From: Pseudomonas sp. | Lineage (GTDB): Bacteria > Pseudomonadota > Gammaproteobacteria > Pseudomonadales > Pseudomonadaceae | Direction of reading: 5' to 3' | NCBI GenBank assembly: GCA_029240955.1 | Contig: JARDZH010000152.1 | Coordinates: 1-6,001, forward strand | DNA length: 6,001 bases | Program-made: the position numbers and the translations under genes | Notes under the pieces: generated by a model | Told to the model about the DNA's origin: nothing | The model's input: only the letters and a program-made list of their open reading frames with translations | Database searches by the model: none | Shown here: piece by piece, positions 1 through 5,600 of the stretch | Numbering within the stretch: position 1 is the stretch's first letter | Layout: each line of letters opens with the position of its first letter

Positions 1-14
1 TCCGGACTCAAACT

Positions 15-59
15 GGCGCGTCTTTTGTTTCGACGTTGAAACAAGAGGCGCGCCTTTTT
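15..59 (+). terminator. Strong Rho-independent terminator of an upstream gene
   Basis: A 17-bp stem (15-31 pairing with 38-54) closes on a 6-base loop (32-37). Fifteen pairs are Watson-Crick and two are G-U wobbles (positions 21 and 24 of the left arm). The GC-rich base of the stem (GGCGCG with CGCGCC) is followed at once by five T (55-59), the classic intrinsic terminator layout for the + strand. The left flank has no A run that would make it efficient in the other direction. The gene it serves lies to the left of the window; the first 14 bases contain no stop codon and are too short to identify it. The element insulates the wzm operon from that gene, so wzm should have its own promoter between 60 and 476. 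Confidence 0.9.
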
Positions 60-268
60 ATGCAAATCCCAACCATCCATCGCCCAATCCCTCTTGGCAG
101 CGTAACGGCTGCCACACTGCGTTGCAGTCCTGTCTTGAATCCGCACAACCAATACCAGGGCCGCCCGCCCCTGATCGACACTTTACTGAGCGATCCTTTG
201 CAGTCTTCATGGCAGTCCGCGCGTAAATAAAATTCGCCTTACCTCAAGCCTCTGAACCCGCTTCGGAT

Positions 269-276
269 GCGGTAGC
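269..276 (+). promoter_or_regulatory. ops-like element (GCGGTAGC core) in the wzm leader
   Basis: The eight bases GCGGTAGC match positions 2-9 of the ops sequence GGCGGTAGCGTG, where RfaH is recruited to RNA polymerase in the leaders of long LPS, capsule and haemolysin operons. The first base (T for G) and the three bases after the core (CAT for GTG) do not match. The position, about 200 bp ahead of the first gene of an O-antigen export operon, is right for such a site. No full JUMPstart sequence is visible around it. An 8-base match in a GC-rich leader can arise by chance, so this is a candidate only. Confidence 0.3.
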
Positions 277-373
277 CATGCCGACTGGCCCGCGATCTGC
301 GTGATTGGCTCAAGAGCCTTCGCTTTCCCTTCTCTAGCACGCGATTAGTCAGCCTCAGGCAAATGGAGCTCTA

Positions 374-414
374 CCGGCAGACCTTGCCGGGCCACCCGGG
401 CCTGACGCCGGCAA
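374..414 (+). repeat. Three-segment inverted repeat with two competing hairpins
   Basis: CCGGCA (374-379), TTGCCGG (384-390) and CCGGCAA (408-414) are present. The middle segment can pair with the left one (6-bp perfect stem, 5-base loop) or with the right one (7-bp perfect stem, 17-base loop), but not with both. The larger loop also holds the palindrome CCCGGG (395-400). The element ends 62 bp before the wzm start codon. It has no T run after it, so it is not an intrinsic terminator. It could affect leader folding or Rho access, or it could be a chance product of GC-rich sequence. Confidence 0.4.
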
Positions 415-467
415 CAGCGATCAAGGCTTTCTGAAGCAGCATCCCCCGGAAACGGCTGTCGATCTGC

Positions 468-472
468 GGAGA
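468..472 (+). promoter_or_regulatory. Ribosome binding site of wzm
   Basis: GGAGA lies 4 bases before the ATG at 477 (5 bases from the end of GGAG), and no other start in the frame has a comparable site. This supports the ATG at 477, which also begins the protein at the usual place ahead of the conserved Wzm N-terminal amphipathic region. Confidence 0.7.
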
Positions 473-476
473 CCAA

Positions 477-1307
477 ATGTTCAATCCCCATCTTGCGCCT
501 GCTGCCGGGCCGGTAGACCTGTTCCGCAGTCTGTGGCGCCATCGTCAATTGATCGCCTCGATGACCCGCCGTGAAGTATTGGGCCGCTACCGCGGCTCGA
601 TGATGGGCATCGCCTGGTCGTTCTTCAATCCGCTGCTGATGCTCGCGGTCTACACCTTCGTTTTCTCCGAAGTGTTCCAGGCGCGCTGGGCCGGGCAAGA
701 CACAGGAAAGGGGCAATTCGCGATTCTGTTGTTTGTCGGCATGATCGTGCACGGCTTGTTCGCCGAGTGCGCCAACCGCTCGCCCTCATTGATCATGAGC
801 AACAGCAATTACGTCAAGAAAGTGCTGTTTCCGCTGGAAGTGCTGCCGGTCGTGACTCTTGGTTCTGCAATGTTCCATACCGGGATAAGTCTTGTTGTTC
901 TGCTGTTGGCCCAGTGGCTGCTGACTCATACGCTGTACCTGACGGCAATTGCCTTTCCTGTCGTGCTGTTGCCCTTATTGATATCGACATTGGGGTTGAG
1001 CTGGCTGCTCGCAGCGCTTGGGGTCTATCTGCGGGATGTCGGGCAGGTTATCGGCGTATTTACCACCGTACTGCTGTTTCTTTCGCCCGTGTTGTATCCG
1101 GTCGCCGCTTTGCCTGCGGTTTACCAACCGTGGCTACAGCTCAACCCTCTGACCTACATCATCGAAGAAAGCCGCAACGTGCTGCTGTTCGGGCAATGGC
1201 CGGACTGGCAAGCCCTGTCGCTGGCAATGTTGGTCGCCCTCATCCTTGCGGCTGTGGGTTTTGGTTTTTTTCAGAAAACCCGTAAGGGATTTGCCGATGT
1301 CCTCTGA
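477..1307 (+). CDS. wzm: O-antigen ABC transporter permease Wzm
   Basis: This is the inner-membrane channel subunit of the ABC-2 type exporter that moves completed undecaprenyl-diphosphate-linked O-polysaccharide from cytoplasm to periplasm, working as a dimer with two Wzt ATPases. The 276-residue length is normal for the family. The N-terminal segment 15-45 (LWRHRQLI, TRREVLGRYRGS) is the typical cytosolic interface stretch. Six hydrophobic segments are visible, at about 44-66, 82-97, 122-149, 155-184, 190-210 and 246-265. The family motifs WSFFNPLLMLAVYTFVF (47-63), YVKKVLFPLEVLPV (112-125) and LNPLTYIIEESRN (222-234) are intact. The gene opens the operon behind a 417-bp leader and overlaps wzt by 11 bp, which implies translational coupling and matched subunit dose. 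No damage is seen. Identification as an ABC-2 polysaccharide exporter permease is secure; that the substrate is O-antigen rather than capsule or teichoic acid rests on the Wzt and downstream protein types. Confidence 0.95.
   Translation: MFNPHLAPAAGPVDLFRSLWRHRQLIASMTRREVLGRYRGSMMGIAWSFFNPLLMLAVYTFVFSEVFQARWAGQDTGKGQFAILLFVGMIVHGLFAECANRSPSLIMSNSNYVKKVLFPLEVLPVVTLGSAMFHTGISLVVLLLAQWLLTHTLYLTAIAFPVVLLPLLISTLGLSWLLAALGVYLRDVGQVIGVFTTVLLFLSPVLYPVAALPAVYQPWLQLNPLTYIIEESRNVLLFGQWPDWQALSLAMLVALILAAVGFGFFQKTRKGFADVL
1283..1289 (+). promoter_or_regulatory. Ribosome binding site that fixes the wzt start
   Basis: TAAGGGA lies 7 bases before the ATG at 1297, inside the last codons of wzm. It decides between this start and an in-frame ATG at 1246. 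The earlier start would add 17 residues (MRLWVLVFFRKPVRDLP) that look like an out-of-frame reading of the last Wzm helix. The start at 1297 begins MSSDEIAISVRNVSKCF, the normal beginning of the ABC domain. Confidence 0.75.
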
Positions 1308-2667
1308 CGAGATAGCCATCAGCGTTCGCAATGTCTCCAAGTGCTTCTATACCTATGCCCGGCCGGTGGACCGGCTGCTGCATTCGGTCGTGCCCCGCAT
1401 GCAACGGTGGCTCAAGCGTCCGGTGAGCGCCTATGGCCAGGAGTTCTGGGCGCTTCGCGAGATCGATTTCGAGATCGCCAAAGGCGAAACCGTCGGCATA
1501 GTCGGGCGCAATGGCTCTGGAAAGTCGACGTTGCTGCAGATCATTTGCGGCACGCTGATGCCCACCGCGGGCACGGTAGCGACCTACGGCCGGGTGGCCG
1601 CACTGCTGGAGCTGGGATCTGGCTTCAACCCCGAATTCTCAGGTCGCGAGAACGTCTATCTCAATGCGTCGGTGTTGGGTCTGGCACGTGAGGAAGTCGA
1701 TCGGCGTTTCGACGACATCGCAGGGTTCGCAGACATCGGTGACTTTATAGACCAGCCGGTCAAAACCTACTCCAGCGGGATGGCGGTACGACTGGCTTTT
1801 GCCGTGCAGGCTCAGGTGGATCCTCAGATCCTGATCGTCGACGAAGCGCTGTCGGTAGGCGATGCGAGGTTTCAGGCTAAATGTTTCGAGCGGCTGCGCC
1901 AGCTCAAGAACAACGGCACCAGCATCCTGTTGGTGACTCACGCCAGTGAACAGGTGGTAACGCATTGCAACCGCGCAATCCTGCTGGACAGTGGTCGCAT
2001 GCAGATGAGCGGTCCTTCCCGGATAGTCATCAACCGTTACATGGACCTGCTGTTCGGTCGCGAACGGCACCTTGAAAACAACCCTGCAACCTCAGCAGAC
2101 CGAAGTCCTGACACATCAGCCCCCGACAGTGACGGACAAGGCCCGCTGCTGCTTTTCGAGCAGCAGGCGTATGAATCACGACCGGGCTTCAATCGTCATG
2201 AATATCGCTGGGGCGACGGCGCGGCAAGCTTGCTCGACTTTCATCTTGTTGCCCAGGGGCAGGTATTTCCGCCCAGCGTCGAGCCGGGCGCACATGTGGT
2301 ACTGCACCTGGCGATCCGTTTCAACCGGCTGATCAGCCACCCCGTCCTGGGTTTCACGATCAAGACCAAAGAAGGCGTCACTGTCTATGGCACCAATTCG
2401 TACCTGCTCGACTGCACAGCCAGCCAAGAGCTCTATCGACCCGGATCGCAGCTCAAAGCACGCCTGACGTTCATCAACCGGCTCGCCACCGGTGATTACT
2501 TCATTTCCATCGGAGTGGCCTCCCGAGAGGGCGAAACCATCGTTCCTCATGACCGCCGTTACGACTCCATCCATTTCGTCGTCGCCCCAACGCCGCTCCT
2601 GCTGGGACTGGTCGACCTGGCCGCGACAATGGACTTCGACCAGGTACAGCACAATGATCAACCTTGA
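1297..2667 (+). CDS. wzt: O-antigen ABC transporter ATPase Wzt with carbohydrate-binding C-terminal domain
   Basis: This is the ATP-hydrolysing subunit of the O-polysaccharide exporter, a peripheral inner-membrane protein that pairs with Wzm. From the ATG at 1297 it has 456 residues. The nucleotide-binding domain covers about 1-250, with Walker A GRNGSGKST (70-78), ABC signature YSSGM (158-162), Walker B ILIVDE (178-183) and switch histidine H215 in LLVTHAS. A polar Ser/Asp/Pro-rich linker (about 262-283) leads to a beta-rich C-terminal domain (about 285-450), beginning near FEQQAYESRPG with YRWGDGAASLLDF and GFTIKTKEGVTVYGTNS further on. In the E. coli O9a system this extra domain is a carbohydrate-binding module that recognises the capped non-reducing end of the glycan; exporters without end-capping lack it. 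Its presence next to a gene with methyltransferase and kinase-like domains supports a capped-chain export mechanism here. The gene overlaps wzm by 11 bp and the next gene by 14 bp. All catalytic motifs are intact. Confidence 0.95.
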   Translation: MSSDEIAISVRNVSKCFYTYARPVDRLLHSVVPRMQRWLKRPVSAYGQEFWALREIDFEIAKGETVGIVGRNGSGKSTLLQIICGTLMPTAGTVATYGRVAALLELGSGFNPEFSGRENVYLNASVLGLAREEVDRRFDDIAGFADIGDFIDQPVKTYSSGMAVRLAFAVQAQVDPQILIVDEALSVGDARFQAKCFERLRQLKNNGTSILLVTHASEQVVTHCNRAILLDSGRMQMSGPSRIVINRYMDLLFGRERHLENNPATSADRSPDTSAPDSDGQGPLLLFEQQAYESRPGFNRHEYRWGDGAASLLDFHLVAQGQVFPPSVEPGAHVVLHLAIRFNRLISHPVLGFTIKTKEGVTVYGTNSYLLDCTASQELYRPGSQLKARLTFINRLATGDYFISIGVASREGETIVPHDRRYDSIHFVVAPTPLLLGLVDLAATMDFDQVQHNDQP

Positions 2668-5600
2668 GCAGAGCGGTTACCGTCTGGACAGGCGCACTCG
2701 GGTCTGGGCACGGCCCGACTATACCGGGCTGGCATACAGCGACGGAGACGAAAGCGAAGAGCGACTGGCCGCAATCGTGCGCGAGGCACGCGATCTGAGC
2801 CTGTTGTCGGGTGAACTGAGCCGGCATTGCACCGACTGGATCACGCTCTATCATCTGGGCCGGGCGCGGGGAAATATCCTGCGGCCCTTCGAGCATCTTC
2901 TGACTGGACGGGTGCTGGAGGTCGGTGCCGGTTGCGGCGCGATCACTCGCTATCTAGGTGAATGCGGCGCCACGGTGCTCAGCCTGGAAGGCAGTCTGCG
3001 CCGTGCCCGGATCGCGGCTAGCCGAACCCGGGATCTGGATAACGTCACCGTGTTTGCCGAGCGGTTCGATCAGTTCCAGACCGACGAGCGTTTCGAAGTC
3101 ATTACCCTGATCGGGGTGCTGGAGTACGCCAGCATGTTCAGCCAGAGCGGAGATGCCGCCTTGACCATGCTCAAACGTGTGCGCGAATTGCTTACTCCTG
3201 AGGGCGTGTTGCTGCTGGCTATTGAAAACCAGCTTGGCCTGAAATATTTCGCCGGCGCTCCGGAAGATCATCACGGCATGCCGATGTACGGCATAGAAGG
3301 CCGCTACCACGATAGAGGTCCCGAAACCTTCGGGCGCGCACGCCTGATGGGCCTGCTTGAAGAGGCCGGTTTCAGCCGTTCGGAATGGCTGTTCCCGGCG
3401 CCGGATTACAAACTGCCCAACTCGATCGTGACCCAGCGTGGTTTCGAGCTTGAGCCTTTCGATGCGGCCGCTCTGCTCTGGCAAAACGTCAGAAAGGACC
3501 CACAGTTACCGGGCGCCACATTGTTCAATCTGGAACGCGCCTGGCCCGTTGTGGCCAGCAACGGATTGGGCATGGACCTGGCCAATTCCTTTCTGGTCGC
3601 TGCGTCGTGCTCATTGGTGCCTGTGGTAATACCGAACATGCTGGCAGGGCATTACAACGTCAGTCGCAAGCCGGTCTACTGCAAACAGACGCTGTTCATG
3701 GAAACACCACGCAGCATTGAGGTGCATCATGAACCTCTGGTGACTGGCGGCACGGAGCAGGGCGACTACAGGCATATCCTTTCGCGCGTCGACAAGTACC
3801 GGCGTGGCAAGGCGCTCAGTCAACAGTTTCTGAATATCGCCAGCACTCCCGACTGGACGTCACGAGACTTCGGCGGCTTCATCGCGCGTTACCGCGCTGT
3901 TCTGATCTGCCTGCTTGAAGAACGCGGCGAATCCATGCCACTGGAAGATCTTGGCGAGCGACTGCCCGGTATATTCATCGATGCGGTGCCGCATAACATT
4001 CTGCTCGATCCCGATGGCCGGCCAGCGCTGATTGATATCGAGTGGGATGCCACCGCAGGCGTGGCGCTGGGACACCTGCTGGTCCGTGCGCTGCTGCTGC
4101 TGATCGCTAGCGCAGCGCCGTTCTGCCCAAGTGTCATGCCGCTGACCCGCCGCCAGTTCATTACCGAAGCGCTGTCCCATGCCGGCCTGGATATCACGGC
4201 ACAGGCAATGGAGGGCTTCATTGGAGAGGAAGCGCGTTTCCAGACGTTCGTAACCGGTATTGAGACAAGTCATTTTCTGCGCTGGGAGCCTGATCAAGTC
4301 ATCAATCAGAACCTGTCCTCTGTTGAGCCGCAGGTTCATGCCAGGCTGTACTTCAGTGACGAGGCTGGCAATTTCAAGGAAGCAGACCTTCTGAGTCTGG
4401 AGGTAGTGCCCGGCCACCAGCGATTGCGCTTTCAGTTGGGTGCTCTCGGAGTCCGGCCCAGACGACTCAGGCTCGATCCCGTCGACCAGCGCAGGATGTT
4501 CTCGCTGGATCGTCTGTGCATTCTCAGAAATCAGCTGCCGATCTGGAACTGGGAGGGTGAGCTTGCCAGTCTGTGCTCGTTCTCGGGTTTGCAGGCGGTC
4601 GAGAAGATCAGCTCGTCGATTCTGTTTGTCAGCCTCAATGATGATCCGTGGCTCGAGCTGCCGCTTGACCTGTCGCAACTCGACGGCACGCAGGACTGGG
4701 AGGTTTCCCTTGATCTGGTGCTGTACACCGAACAAGTGATCGGCGAGCGGCTCAGCCAGGCGCTCAATTGGGGAAGCCAGCATGAGCGTTCACTGCACAG
4801 TGCCGTGCAACCGCTTGCCGAGCAGGTACAGGGTCTTGTCCAGCGTGTCAACGAGCTGGACCAGGTCGCCCAACTGATCGAAAAAAATGTATTCGAGGGT
4901 GGAAGGGGCACAGTGCAGACCGTTGAGCGATTACTGGACGAACACCATCAACTGATCGTCGACCGTGAGGCGCAGATCAAAAGTCTGGAAGACGCGCTGC
5001 GGGGCCAGCAGATCGAGAAGGACACGCGCATACACCATCTCAATCTGCGTATTCTTGAGCTGGAAAATTCCTATAGTCGTCGGCTGGCAGCGCCAGTCAG
5101 ACATTCGGTGCTCACCGGGCATCGCTTGCTGCGCGCATCCCGGTCATTGCCGGCCCTGATTCGTCGTGGCGGAGGTTTCAAGGCAACTGCGCGGCGCGCC
5201 GTTGCAGTATTGCGGGCGCAAGGCCTGCACGGAGTGCTCGAACGCGCTCGCGTGTTCAGCGGCACTCAGCCTGCAGCGCCAGCGAGTGATGAACCGGCTT
5301 CAGCGAATGAGCTGCTGCCAGTGAATGAACCGCCGCCTGCGAGTGAACAGGTGGAGGGTTCTGCGGTGCCTGATCGCAACGATTACGCGGCCTGGATTCA
5401 ACATTACGACACCCTCAATGACGATGACCGCCGGGCTATTCATCAACACATCGCAGCTTGGACAGATCTGCCATTGATCTCAGTCATCATGCCGGTGTTC
5501 GACCCGCCTCTGGATCTGTTGCGCGAAGCGATCGACAGCGTCAGGAATCAGCTGTATCCGAACTGGGAGTTGTGTATTGCCGACGACGCGTCCAATAACC

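Larger units (their letters stand above)
60..476 (+). other. Intergenic/leader region of wzm without a convincing gene
   Basis: This is about 417 bp between the terminator and the wzm start. No open frame in it has both a good ribosome binding site and a recognisable product. The promoter of the operon is expected here, but no sigma-70 pair stands out. The best -10-like hexamer is TAAAAT at 228-233 in a small AT-rich patch (224-234), with no good -35 at 16-18 bp spacing; TTGCAG at 198-203 is too far away. If that -10 were used, transcription would start near 240 and give a leader of about 235 nt. That leader would contain the ops-like core (269-276), a short hairpin (307-310 with 315-318) followed by a pyrimidine-rich tract, and the alternating hairpin segments at 374-414. 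A long leader fits a polysaccharide operon, but the promoter assignment is weak. Confidence 0.5.

Noticed and set aside
36..230. 64-codon + strand open frame just after the terminator
   Set aside because: It would start with a TTG inside the terminator loop. The internal ATG at 60 sits on the T tract, no ribosome binding site is visible, and the product resembles no family I know.
307..330. Short hairpin GGCT-CAAG-AGCC followed by a pyrimidine-rich tract as a second terminator
   Set aside because: The stem is only 4 bp and the following tract is broken by C and G, so it is too weak to call.
276..434. Open frame ending shortly before wzm (ATG at 363 gives 23 codons ending ...PATAIKAF)
   Set aside because: There is no ribosome binding site and no recognisable domain, and the frame is too short to separate from chance. 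It is kept only as a possible modulator of the hairpin element at 374-414.
345..752. 135-codon minus-strand open frame over the wzm start
   Set aside because: It is antisense to the clearly coding, motif-rich wzm. Its sequence is rich in Arg, Gln, His and Asp as expected of an antisense shadow in GC-rich DNA, with no domain.
1246..1296. Earlier in-frame start for wzt
   Set aside because: It would add 17 residues read from the Wzm last-helix codons, with no ribosome binding site. The ATG at 1297 has TAAGGGA at good spacing and begins at the normal N-terminus of the family.
1639..2070. 143-codon minus-strand open frame within wzt
   Set aside because: It is antisense to the Walker B and signature region of wzt, with no motif and no upstream signals.
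3860..4783. 307-codon minus-strand open frame
   Set aside because: It is the longest antisense frame but lies wholly opposite the kinase-like and beta domains of the giant gene, whose frame has recognisable motifs. Its translation is low in coherent hydrophobic pattern and has no motif, so it is a shadow.
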